This document shows, piece by piece, positions 1 through 8,078 of a stretch of 48,788 bases of DNA. Source of the stretch: Streptomyces diastatochromogenes. Its GTDB lineage: Bacteria > Actinomycetota > Actinomycetes > Streptomycetales > Streptomycetaceae. The position numbers and the translations under genes were made by a program. The DNA lies in the NCBI GenBank assembly GCA_001550305.1, contig LRTP01000277.1:1-48788 (forward strand), written 5' to 3'. The notes under the pieces are model-generated. The model was not told where the DNA came from. It ran no database searches and saw nothing but the letters and a program-made list of their open reading frames with translations. The stretch's first letter is position 1. Every line of letters begins with the position of its first letter.

Positions 1-31
1 CCCGGCTACCGACTTCATGTCGGTGGCCGGG
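1..31. terminator. Strong stem-loop, terminator-like
   Basis: Arms CCCGGCTACCGAC and GTCGGTGGCCGGG pair over 13 positions (one T/G wobble) around the loop TTCAT. There is no clear T-run, which is common for GC-rich actinomycete terminators. It may end a gene lying to the left of the window. Confidence 0.5.
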
Positions 32-77
32 CCACGGCCCCACTTCTTTTGCGGTCGACGCTTACGACCGCCCCGCG

Positions 78-508
78 GTGATCGGCGCGCCTGGCAGGCC
101 GACAGGGGTCCGGCGCAGCCCGAAGCAGGAGGCGCGGTATGGGCGCGGCCTTGAGTCGATCGAGCGGTACAACGACCTGGTCGTCGGCGCGTACAGCCGG
201 GTACCCGACGACGAGCATCCCGGCCCTGCTTCCGCCCTGTTGGAGGAGCTGCACGTCGACTGGCTGAAGGACTGGGTCCTGTGCCTGCACATCGAGTGCG
301 GGCTCGGGCCCGACACCGTGCTGCACCGGCTGTACGGAACGGTGACCTTCTACGATTCCGGCGCCGGCCGGATGGAGTTCCAATCGGCGGTCGCCCGGCC
401 ATCGCGGTGCCAGCCCACCGGATCGTCGCGCTCACCGGCGCCCGGCAGCGCCGCAGTGCCTGGCAGGTGCCCGCTCACGAGCCGTACGTTCACCAGCCAC
501 ACAACTGA
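78..508 (+). pseudogene. Unknown protein, apparently frameshifted
   Basis: The reading frame from a GTG at 78 has coding-like composition to about 390, including the acidic stretch VPDDEHPGP and a region LHVDWLKDWVLCLHIECG. After about 380-395 the coding character moves to another frame, which runs through IAVPAHRIVALTGARQRR to a stop at 508. I infer one protein of roughly 140 residues split by a single indel. No family was recognised. The start is uncertain because no good ribosome site precedes 78. It lies between a stem-loop and a dead IS3 element, so it may itself be a truncated leftover. Confidence 0.35.
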
Positions 509-769
509 AGTCCGGCGCCGGCCCTGTCGGACGGGAACTGCCCGTATGGGACTGCGCCTTCGCTCTTCACTCAAGCGCGGCCAGAGTCGTGCCGGGGGCG
601 GGGGGGACGGATCACGGTCCGCTCACGGCCTGCTCGCCCGGCAGACGGCCGGGACGCGGGCGTCGCGGCGGCGAGCAGCAGGTATGGCGACCGGGTCACC
701 GCGGACGGAAACGGCGTGGCCACGCCTGCCGGGACGGCGGTGAATTCAGCGCTCTCAAAGAATCTTGCC

Positions 770-1097
770 GGAATGGTGGTGTTCGGTGTCGACGCTTCAG
801 CCTCCGCACCTGGATAGCGTGTTGGCGTATGAGCCGTTCGACGCGTTTGCGGTTGACGACCACACCGCCCGCGCGAAGCTCGGCGGTGATCCGCTTAGCC
901 CCGTACGTCTTTCCGGACTCCGCGTGGACCTTGCGTATCCGCCGGGTGAGTGCAGCGTCCACGGCCTGTTTCGCGGCGCGGGCCGGGGCGGTCTTCAGCC
1001 ACCGCTAGAACCCGGACCTCGACAAATTCAACACGATGCACAGCCGCTTCACGCCGAAGGCGCCACGGTGGTCGGCAACGAACTCGAAGCGGCTCAC
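770..1097 (-). pseudogene. IS3-family transposase OrfB, 5' remnant
   Basis: The frame begins with a GTG overlapping the OrfA stop (GTGA) and encodes the start of an IS3 integrase: VSRFEFVADHRGAFGVKRLC, then a HTH_21-type region with GKTYGAKRITAELR and VNRKRVERLIRQ. A TAG at 1005-1007 interrupts it where the family usually has Tyr (GF-stop-RWLKTAPAR). Recognisable sequence stops near 775, after LKRRHRT. The whole catalytic DDE core is missing, so the element cannot move by itself. Confidence 0.8.
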
Positions 1098-1378
1098 CCG
1101 TTCGTCTCGCCCGCAAAATACTTGGCCGCCCGGCGCAGAATGTCACGTGTCATCTCCAGCTCCCGCACCTGCTTGCGCAAGGCCGCGATCTCCGCGTCCT
1201 TCGCCGACTCCGCAACTGCCTCGGGCCGCTCGGCCTTCTCCGCCGTCTTGATCCACTGCCGCAGCGTCTCGTGATTCACACCCAGCTCGGCGGCGATACG
1301 CGAGACGGGCCGGCCCGACGAACGGGCCAACGCCACCGCGTCGGCCCGGAACTCCGCCGAGTACTTGTAGGTCCCCAC
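1094..1378 (-). CDS. IS3-family transposase OrfA
   Basis: This 94-residue protein starts with GTG and reads MGTYKYSAEFRADAVALA, a Tnp_1/HTH_8 helix-turn-helix that binds the element's ends. A leucine-zipper-like tail follows (AALRKQVRELEMTRDILRRA). Length and layout match IS3 OrfA proteins, which normally join OrfB by -1 frameshifting to make the transposase. Here OrfB is truncated and has a stop, so this OrfA is an orphan. I could not define the element's terminal repeats; a possible end lies near 1400-1420. Confidence 0.85.
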   Translation of the reverse strand: MGTYKYSAEFRADAVALARSSGRPVSRIAAELGVNHETLRQWIKTAEKAERPEAVAESAKDAEIAALRKQVRELEMTRDILRRAAKYFAGETNG

Positions 1379-1677
1379 CCGGGACTCCTCTCCCTGGACT
1401 CAAGATCCAGTGTCGAGATGTCCACGATCAAGGTGGAGGGCCCTGTCTCGCAATGTGCCGACAGCCATCTGCACCTCGTCTCGTTCTGGCGATTACTGCG
1501 TGACCTGTGAGTGGCGGTCGCGTTCATCGGCTGTGCGAAAGATCATCACGTGTGGCCGCTGGATCTGGTGTGCTCCGGGGACCGGCATTCTCGGTAGCGT
1601 GACCATCTGCTGCATGGAGTGTCCATGTGTCCGGCTGGTCCGTGCGACGGCTTCCGACGGAGAGTGATGAGGCTGCA

Positions 1678-2082
1678 ATGAGTGAACTGACGAAGCCCGA
1701 GGTCGACGTTCCAGAGGGTGACGCTCCTACCGAGCTGACCATCCGGGACCTGGTCGTCGGGGACGGGGCTGAGGTGAAGCCGGGCATGGTGGTAAGGGTC
1801 CACTATGTCGGGGTGACCTTCGAGTCCGGGAAGGAGTTCGATGCCTCCTGGGACCGGGGCCAGCCGTTCAAGTTCGCCCTGGGCAGTGGCAAGGTCATCA
1901 AGGGCTGGGACCGGGGGGTGAGGGGGATGAAGGTCGGCGGTCGGCGCGAGATCATCGTTCCCCCGCGTCTCGGCTACGGCAATCAGTCGCACTCGCCGTT
2001 GATCCCGGCGGGCTCGACCCTGGTCTTCGTGGTGGACCTGCTGGACTCGTATTCCAGCACAACCGGGTGGAGCAACGCCTAA
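1678..2082 (+). CDS. FKBP-type peptidyl-prolyl cis-trans isomerase
   Basis: The 134-residue protein is a single FKBP_C domain: VKPGMVVRVHYVGVTFESGK, then FDASWDRGQPFKFALGSG, VIKGWDRGVRGMKVGGRR, and the end PPRLGYGNQ...IPAGSTLVFVVDLL. These are the conserved strands and the hydrophobic pocket that catalyse proline isomerisation during folding. There is no signal peptide, so it is probably cytoplasmic. I chose ATG 1678 because GAGG lies six bases upstream and the family fold begins soon after. A GTG at 1627 in the same frame would add 17 unconserved residues. The gene stands alone beside a dead IS3 element and appears intact. Confidence 0.93.
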   Translation: MSELTKPEVDVPEGDAPTELTIRDLVVGDGAEVKPGMVVRVHYVGVTFESGKEFDASWDRGQPFKFALGSGKVIKGWDRGVRGMKVGGRREIIVPPRLGYGNQSHSPLIPAGSTLVFVVDLLDSYSSTTGWSNA

Positions 2083-2841
2083 TGACCCTGGCCGCTCCTC
2101 CCCTACGACGTGCTGCGTCGTCCCTCGGGGTTGGCCCGCCGCGCTCCTCGCTGCCGCTCCTGCTGCCGCCTCCGCAGCGTGAACCGCCCCGGGTTCGGTG
2201 GATTCGAACTGGGGTGGTTCGCCTGGCGCACCGTCAGTGACGAGGTCGAATGCGCTCACCGTCACAGCCCCCTCTGGAGTTCAGGCGTGGGGACGCGCTC
2301 CTGGGAGGTCCGTACCATATGGCGGGACACGGCAGACTGGGATATCTGTCCGCGAGCTTCACAGGCTGTGCCCCGTGGCCACCATGAGCACCATGGCCTC
2401 GATGCAGCAACGTGCGGCGAAAGCGTCCTGCTGGTCCTCCAAGAGCGCGGTCGGCATGACGAACAACAGGCACCAGGAGTTGAGCTCCTGTTGGATCCAC
2501 CAGTCGAGCCCCATCAAGGCGGCGACCACCATGGCTGATTCTCGTGTGCGGACTCGCATCGGGTTCCTCGCCTTTCTCCTGGGGTGGTCCAGAGCCTTTC
2601 GGCGTCAGGAACGGCGATGGCCGCCAACGTGGGCGTTCTTCAAGGGTGTGCCGTGTGCGCATTGTTGAATCGCCGTACCGCGATCACACACGTTCAACGG
2701 TTTCACCGGCCAGCCGCTCGGCGGAACCCGGACGAACCTGGACGAACCCGGTCGGGCGCGGAGGGGCTGAAGGAGGGCTTCCGCAGCCTCTACACTGGTG
2801 GGCACGTTCGCACACGACACCGGGGAAGCCGAGGGGCGCAG
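2083..2841. other. Long gap with at most one small ORF
   Basis: No known gene was recognised in these 760 bases. The only coding candidate is the short minus-strand ORF at 2359-2559. The rest shows no consistent third-position bias in any frame. The part nearest 2841 probably holds the promoter and leader of the P-loop regulator. Confidence 0.4.
2359..2559 (-). CDS. Possible small hydrophobic protein
   Basis: A 66-residue frame starting MRVRTRESAMVVAALMG is rich in hydrophobic residues (WWIQQ, SWCLLFVMP, EAMVLMVATG) and contains three cysteines. It could be a small membrane-associated protein or the remnant of a larger gene. No family or clear ribosome site supports it, and a chance open frame in GC-rich DNA is possible. 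Confidence 0.25.
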   Translation of the reverse strand: MRVRTRESAMVVAALMGLDWWIQQELNSWCLLFVMPTALLEDQQDAFAARCCIEAMVLMVATGHSL

Positions 2842-3640
2842 GTGGCGAGTCCAGAGCCGGTAGATGACTTCCCCTTGCCGCAGGACGACATGGACGTGGC
2901 GGACTTCGTCCGCGGCCTGCGCTCGATCAAGTTCTGGGCCGGCGACCCGTCGCTCGAAGTGCTGTACCGCAGGACAGGCGTGGCCACCAGCACACTGTCC
3001 GACGCATTGAATCCGCAGCAGCGGCGCCTTCCTTCACTGGAACTGGTCCGGTCCCTGGTTCGTGCCTGCGGCGCCAACGCCGTACAGGCAGCGCAGTGGG
3101 AGCGGGCGTGGCGTTCTGCCAGAGTCCGTGACAGCCGCTTCGCTGCAGCCAGACCGCTGACAACAAGGGGCTTGCTTCCGCTGGCCCAGGACTGGACGCC
3201 CCGTCAACTTCCCTCAGATATCAGTGGATTTACCGGTCGCGCCGACGCCCTCGTGTTACTCGCCGGGATACGTCGGGACGCGCCCGCCACCGTGATCACC
3301 GGCACGGCCGGCATCGGCAAGACGGCGCTCGCCGTGCATTGGGCGCACCAGGTAGCTGCCCACTATCCGGACGGCCAGCTGTATCTCGACCTACGCGGAC
3401 GCGCCACCGATCCCGCGCTCACCGCCTCCGAGGCATTGTCGTTGCTGCTGCAGTCTCTGGGGGTGCCGGGCGAGCGGATCCCCCTGGACCTGAACCTGCA
3501 GATGGGCCTGTATCGGTCGGTGCTGGCCAACCGGCGGGTGCTGGTGGTTCTGGACAACGCTCTGGACGTGGCGCACGTTCGCCCGCTGCTGCCCAGCGGC
3601 CACAACTGCCACGCCCTGGTGACCAGCCGTGACACCCTGA
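2842..3640 (+). pseudogene. STAND/NB-ARC-type regulator, truncated
   Basis: From the GTG at 2842 (preceded by GAGGGG) the protein has an XRE-like helix-turn-helix region at residues 25-80 (VLYRRTGVATSTLSDALN). A P-loop NTPase follows: Walker A GTAGIGKTA near 154-162 and Walker B RVLVVLDNALD near 232-242, then the sensor-like ALVTSRDTL at 258-266. Streptomycete relatives continue with a winged helix and TPR repeats and act as regulators. Here homology ends at about 3640, where the sequence switches to an epoxide hydrolase tail in another frame. The joined frame runs on to 3765 but those last residues are meaningless, so the product is probably non-functional. Confidence 0.8.
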
Positions 3641-3991
3641 CCTCTTTCAGGACCCTGAGGAACTTCCCTCCTGGCTCGCCGAAGCCGACATCGACACGCT
3701 CGCGACCGAGTTCACCGAAGCTGGGTTCACCAGCGCTCTCCACTGGTACCGCAACTGGCAGCTGACCGCCCCGTGGGAGGGCGCGCAGTACCGGATGCCC
3801 CGCCGCTACGTCACCGTGACCTGGTCTACGGGTTCCCGGGGATGGACCAACTGATCCCCGCCCTGCCCACGCTTCACCCGGACATCGGACCGGCACACAT
3901 CCTGCCCGGCTGCGGCCACTGCATCGCCGAGGGGCACTCCAACCAGGTCAATGCGACGCTGCTGGAATTCCTGGGTTCGCTGAAAAGTTGA
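3641..3991 (+). pseudogene. Epoxide hydrolase-like C-terminal fragment
   Basis: One frame reads FQDPEELPSWLAEADIDTLA followed by FTEAGFTSALHWYRNWQLT, typical of the cap and C-terminal part of alpha/beta-fold epoxide hydrolases. A frame change near 3800 leads to RDLVYGFPGMDQLIPALPTL and the catalytic-His region ILPGCGHCIAEGHSNQVNAT, ending at 3991. The nucleophile half is absent. The piece was evidently joined to the upstream P-loop gene by a deletion, and it carries its own indel. Confidence 0.75.
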
Positions 3992-4276
3992 CCGGCTGAC
4001 AAGTTGACGGGCACCGGATAGCACGCTTCCGGAATACCGCCTCAACACCAGTTCGCCAGTCACCCCGACCGCGAGGCGATCATCGATCGCATGTGCGAGC
4101 CCGGAGCGCTCACCGCTGGCAGGGCCTGAACCATGGGCAGGTGCGCCGCCGCAACGACTGCCGCGCCCTGGATGGTCGCGGCTCCATGTCAGCTGCATCA
4201 CCGCCCGAGGTCGGTTACGTTGATAAAGCACCTGGCCAGAGGGGGGTAACAAGCCGTAACCCATCCGGGACACTCC

Positions 4277-5863
4277 ATGACCGGCCTGACCGTCATCCTG
4301 CTGCTCGTGGTTCTGGCCACCGCCGTGGCGACCGGTGCCCGACGCTGGAGCTTGCCCGCCCCCTCGCTCCTCGTAGTTGCCGGTCTGGTCGTGGGGCTGA
4401 TGCCCTGGGTTCCAGAGGTGCGCCTGCCGCCTCACGTGATCAACGTGCTGGTGCTGCCACCGCTGCTCTACGCCGCGGCCGGGGAAATCTCCGTCCGCGA
4501 CCTGCGCACCGTGTGGCGGCCTGTGACCGGCCTGGTCTTCGGCCTGGTCCTCGCCTCGGCCATCGCCGTCGGATACGTCGCCCACGCGATCACCCCGCTC
4601 ACGGCCGCGACCGCGTTCATCCTCGGCTCTGTCCTGGCCAGCACCGACCCCGTGGCCGTGACCGCGCTTGGCCGGCGCCTGTCCCTCCCACCGCGCGTGC
4701 AGGCCATGGTGCAGGCGGAAAGCCTGTTCAACGATGCCACCTCACTGGTCCTGTACAAGGTCGCCGTGGCCACCGCGGTGTCCGGCAGCGCCATCAGTGT
4801 GCCCGGGACCGTTGAGCAGTTCCTGATCCTTGCAGGCGGAGGAGGCCTCATCGGCGCGGCGGTCGCCGCAGTGGTGGCCCTGATCCGCAGACGGACCGAG
4901 GACCCCATGCTGGAGACCGTCATCGCATTGGTCACGCCGTACGCCTCTTACGTCATCGCGGAGCAATCGCACACCTCCGGCGTGACCGCCGTCATCGTGT
5001 CCGGGGTCGTCCTCGGCAGCACCGGCCACAAGCTCAGCAACGCCCCCGTCCGCCTCCAGGTCCACGCCGTCTACGACACCGTGACCTTCCTGCTGGAGAG
5101 CGTCGTCTTCGCCCTGATCGGCCTCGAGCTCCCCTCGGCCGTCCGTCATCTCGCGCGCGACGAGCACGGCTGGCCGCTGTGGGTGCCGGTGATCGCCTTC
5201 ACTCTGCTGGCGATCCGCCTGCTGTGGATCTTCCCGCTGTCCGCCCTGATCCACCACCGGCACAGGGAGGTCGACAACCGCCTCTCCTGGCGCGTCCCGG
5301 CTGTCCTGTCCTGGGCGGGCACCCGAGGCGTCATGCCGCTGGCAGCCGCGCTCTCCATCCCCCTGGTCACCCACACAGGGGCGCCGCTGCCGCACCGGGC
5401 GCTCATTCTCACGCTCACCACCGGGACCATCGCGCTCACTCTGATCTTCCAGGGTTTCACCCTGGTCCCCGTCGTCCGCCGCTCCGGCATCGCTCTGGAA
5501 CCGGAGCGCACCGCCCGCGAGGAGGCCCGGACCCGCCGACACATTGCAAACGCCGCTCTCGAAGAGCTCAAACAGCTTGGCGATCTGGATCAGCTCGCTG
5601 ATCTGGGTGCCGCCGCCGAGGCCGCCTTGAAACAGGCCCGTCGTCATCTGGAAGCGCGCATCCACCAGGCTGAAGACGCCCACTACAGCGACCCGGACGC
5701 CCGTCCTGCCGACGCCTACCGCGAGATACGCCGGACACTCATCTCCATCGAGGCGGCCGAGCTCCAGCGCCTCTACGAAGCGAACAAGATCAGCAACGTC
5801 ACCCGGCGCCGGATCCAGCACGAACTCGACCTCGAAGAAGCCAGCCTCCGTGACCGCGGCTGA
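4277..5863 (+). CDS. Na+/H+ antiporter, CPA1 family
   Basis: The 528-residue protein has about twelve hydrophobic segments in residues 1-400. It carries the CPA1 signatures LASTDPVAVTALGRR (ion-binding Asp) and QAESLFNDATSLVLY, whose Asn-Asp pair is typical of NhaP/YjcE-like antiporters. It probably exchanges Na+ or K+ for protons across the cytoplasmic membrane for pH and salt homeostasis. Residues 405-528 form a charged, helical cytoplasmic tail (EEARTRRHIANAALEELKQL) of the kind thought to modulate activity. Start ATG 4277 places the first helix at once. The gene is intact and monocistronic, with a perfect hairpin 130 bp downstream. Confidence 0.93.
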   Translation: MTGLTVILLLVVLATAVATGARRWSLPAPSLLVVAGLVVGLMPWVPEVRLPPHVINVLVLPPLLYAAAGEISVRDLRTVWRPVTGLVFGLVLASAIAVGYVAHAITPLTAATAFILGSVLASTDPVAVTALGRRLSLPPRVQAMVQAESLFNDATSLVLYKVAVATAVSGSAISVPGTVEQFLILAGGGGLIGAAVAAVVALIRRRTEDPMLETVIALVTPYASYVIAEQSHTSGVTAVIVSGVVLGSTGHKLSNAPVRLQVHAVYDTVTFLLESVVFALIGLELPSAVRHLARDEHGWPLWVPVIAFTLLAIRLLWIFPLSALIHHRHREVDNRLSWRVPAVLSWAGTRGVMPLAAALSIPLVTHTGAPLPHRALILTLTTGTIALTLIFQGFTLVPVVRRSGIALEPERTAREEARTRRHIANAALEELKQLGDLDQLADLGAAAEAALKQARRHLEARIHQAEDAHYSDPDARPADAYREIRRTLISIEAAELQRLYEANKISNVTRRRIQHELDLEEASLRDRG

Positions 5864-6189
5864 CTGCCAGTCCCGACCCTCGGTCATGTCAGCAGCCCGC
5901 TGGTCGCACGAGGCCGACAAAGCCGGCCGCTCTCGTTCGTCCATTGGTCGGGGCGGAAGGCTTCGCCCTAGGGGCCCCGCTTCCGGTTATCCGCGCCGGG
6001 TCGGGCGTCCGACCCGGCGGGTCCCTCTCGTCGCGAGTAGTGCCTCCCGTCTGCGGCGAGGAAACGGGAAACAGTGCCATTTGCCTTGTCCGTCCAGTCA
6101 AGGGTGCCGCACTCTTTCGTGCAGCAACCCGCGCCGGGCCGTACATCAAGATCACTGTTGTCATGGCGCGAACCGTAGGAGGCTCTGTC
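5864..6189. other. Gap holding a terminator, no gene seen
   Basis: No frame here resembles a known protein. The only structured element is the perfect stem-loop at 5994-6019. Confidence 0.4.
5994..6019. terminator. Perfect 11-bp stem-loop
   Basis: CGCCGGGTCGG and CCGACCCGGCG pair perfectly around GCGT. It is followed by a C/T-rich rather than T-only tail. Position suggests it terminates antiporter transcription. Confidence 0.6.
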
Positions 6190-6433
6190 CCATAGCGTCG
6201 CGGGGACGGCGGCGCACCACGTCCCCGCCGCCGTCCCCGTTCGTTGCATCGACGCCTGGAGCCACGTCCCGCATCCCGGCATCCATCAACTCCAAGGAGC
6301 CGAGGAGTACCTGCGCAGCGTCGCCGCCCGCAGGGGCACCCATCGCGAGATCGCCGCCATGCTGAACACAGTGATCCAGGAGTGGGACGAGCAGCACAGC
6401 GGCACCGGCATCCCGCAGCCGGCCACCGCCTGA
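6190..6433 (+). pseudogene. Possible C-terminal gene fragment, unknown
   Basis: A frame without a usable start encodes AEEYLRSVAARRGTHREIAA and then MLNTVIQEWDEQ before a stop at 6433. The composition looks like real protein, but the sequence before it does not, and no family was recognised. It may be the tail of a lost gene, or translation from the internal ATG would give a peptide of about 24 residues. Confidence 0.25.
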
Positions 6434-6562
6434 GACCGGCTCCTCCCCCGCCGCAGCATCCGGTCGTGAGCTGGCTGATCATCCCGCTGACACGGCCTCA
6501 GCCCCCGTGGCAGGGTGCGATGATCGGATCGGCAGACGGAGGGGGCTCCCGTCGAAGCACGG

Positions 6563-6928
6563 ATGCGGATCGGCCAGGACGCACTCGCCGGGATCGCGGA
6601 GCTCGCGAACATCGCCGCTGCGGCCGGCGCAGACGAGGTCGTCCTCGCCTGGGAGACCCACGACGTCGCCACCGCCTGCGAGCTGCCCATCGTCGGCCCG
6701 GCGCCGTGCCTGAACATGGTGCTCGCCAGCCGCGACCGGCACGTCCTGCACCAGTTCCCCTACACCGAGCAGCTCCTGTCCCGCAGCCCCGAGGGCTGGG
6801 CGTCGGTCGCCCCCGACTGGAGGCCCCCGGCGCCGCAGCCCGGCGGCGAACCGGTGCCACCCATCCAGACCGCGGCAACCGGATCGCCGATCCCCCATCA
6901 GCTGGGACGCCCCCGGGCAGTGCACTGA
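6563..6928 (+). CDS. Hypothetical 121-residue protein
   Basis: The frame starts MRIGQDALAGIAELANIAAA and continues AGADEVVLAWETHDVATACE with coding-like codon bias. Residues 1-85 look like a small soluble alpha/beta domain; the end is Pro-rich and probably disordered. No family was recognised. Its last 31 bases overlap the 3' end of the convergent methyltransferase gene. Confidence 0.5.
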   Translation: MRIGQDALAGIAELANIAAAAGADEVVLAWETHDVATACELPIVGPAPCLNMVLASRDRHVLHQFPYTEQLLSRSPEGWASVAPDWRPPAPQPGGEPVPPIQTAATGSPIPHQLGRPRAVH

Positions 6929-7572
6929 GGGCTGAGCGCAAGGAAGCTCCGGTGATCGCTCCGCCACTCGTCGCTGACGCCGAGGCCGAGTTCTGGCGCG
7001 ATGCGCCGGAGCGCCGGAGCGCCCAGACGTGCCCAGGGAAACGGTGGACCCCGATGGCCATGGGTGTCTTCCACCCATGCGGTACAGCGCTCTGCCACGT
7101 CGACCTGCTCGACCTCGACGAGCAGGACACCCGCCGGTGCGATGAGCTGCGTACACCGTCGGAGCAGGGCCCGGGGGTCGCCGCCGATACCGATGTTCCC
7201 GTCGGCCAGCAGGAGGGTTTGCCAGGCTCCCTCACCAGGAAGGGGGGCGAACACCGACCGGCACAGTGCCGTCCCACCGAGAGCGATAGTGCAGGCGACC
7301 GCCCGCGGGGCAACGTCGATACCGACGGCGAAGATGCTCTGGTACAGGAGTGCCCTGCACAGCCGGCCCGGTCCGCAGCCGACGTCCAGAACGGGGCCGG
7401 CGCAGCGCTCCAGCAGGGTTTCGTCGGCCCTGGTGGGCTGTGCGTACCAGCGGTGCACCGGCAACCAGGTCCACCGTCCGTCCGCCAGCCGTAGGTACAC
7501 CGGCCCGCCGCCGGTCCGCAGGGCCAGTGCGTAGGGGTCCCGGCGTGCGGGTCGGTTCTCCTCGGTCGTCAC
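6898..7572 (-). CDS. SAM-dependent methyltransferase
   Basis: This 224-residue class I methyltransferase has motif I VLDVGCGPGRLCRALL at about residues 61-76. An acidic residue ends strand 2 (VGIDVAPRAV) and a post-motif II strand (WQTLLLADGNIGIGGDP) follows, so SAM binding is well supported. Its substrate is unknown. The GTG start overlaps the stop of the membrane protein upstream as GTGA, so it is the third gene of the molybdenum-oxidoreductase operon and probably translationally coupled. That context suggests a role in the same pathway rather than a general one; the link is inference. Confidence 0.85.
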   Translation of the reverse strand: MTTEENRPARRDPYALALRTGGGPVYLRLADGRWTWLPVHRWYAQPTRADETLLERCAGPVLDVGCGPGRLCRALLYQSIFAVGIDVAPRAVACTIALGGTALCRSVFAPLPGEGAWQTLLLADGNIGIGGDPRALLRRCTQLIAPAGVLLVEVEQVDVAERCTAWVEDTHGHRGPPFPWARLGAPALRRIAPELGLGVSDEWRSDHRSFLALSPQCTARGRPS

Positions 7573-8078
7573 GGGGGGCCGTCACGATCGGGCGGTGGGC
7601 GTTCCTCGTCGGCGCGGGCGGCCAGGAGGACGCGGCGCAGTCTGAGTGCGAAGGCCAGCGCCGAGGCACCGAAAAGCACACCGGTGATCGCCAGCCATCG
7701 GCCGAGGTAGACGCTGTCGGACAGTCCGGTGTCTCCGGGGTATGGGACCGCGAGGCGGAAGATAAGGGGGAACCAGACCAACAGGAGCAGACCTGACAGG
7801 AAGGTGGGGACTCGCAGATAGTTGATCCATGGCACCGTCGGGCTGTCGACAGCGCGGTGACGGAGTACGTAGAGGGCCGACAGGTCGGCCAGCGAGTACA
7901 GGGGCAGCAGGATCAGGTCGTGCAGGATCGCCGCCCCCACGAACCAGATCGCCACCTCCCAAGGCTGGACCGCGAACAGGCGCACCATGGCGTAGCCGGT
8001 GAGCGCGAACGAGGCGATCAGGACGAGAAGGTGCAGGGGGCCGGAGCCGTACCAGCGGACGAAGCGCGCCATGGTCAC
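7569..8078 (-). CDS. Small polytopic membrane protein
   Basis: A 169-residue protein with four to five hydrophobic segments: LHLLVLIASFALTGYAMVRL, VAIWFVGAAILHDLILLPLY, FLSGLLLLVWFPLIFRL and WLAITGVLFGASALAFALRL. A conserved-looking His-Asp pair lies in helix 2 and the tail is charged. No enzymatic domain was recognised. GTG 8078 overlaps the stop of the upstream oxidoreductase (GTGA) and its own stop overlaps the methyltransferase start in the same way, so all three genes are coupled. It may be a membrane partner of the oxidoreductase. Confidence 0.8.
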   Translation of the reverse strand: MTMARFVRWYGSGPLHLLVLIASFALTGYAMVRLFAVQPWEVAIWFVGAAILHDLILLPLYSLADLSALYVLRHRAVDSPTVPWINYLRVPTFLSGLLLLVWFPLIFRLAVPYPGDTGLSDSVYLGRWLAITGVLFGASALAFALRLRRVLLAARADEERPPPDRDGPP

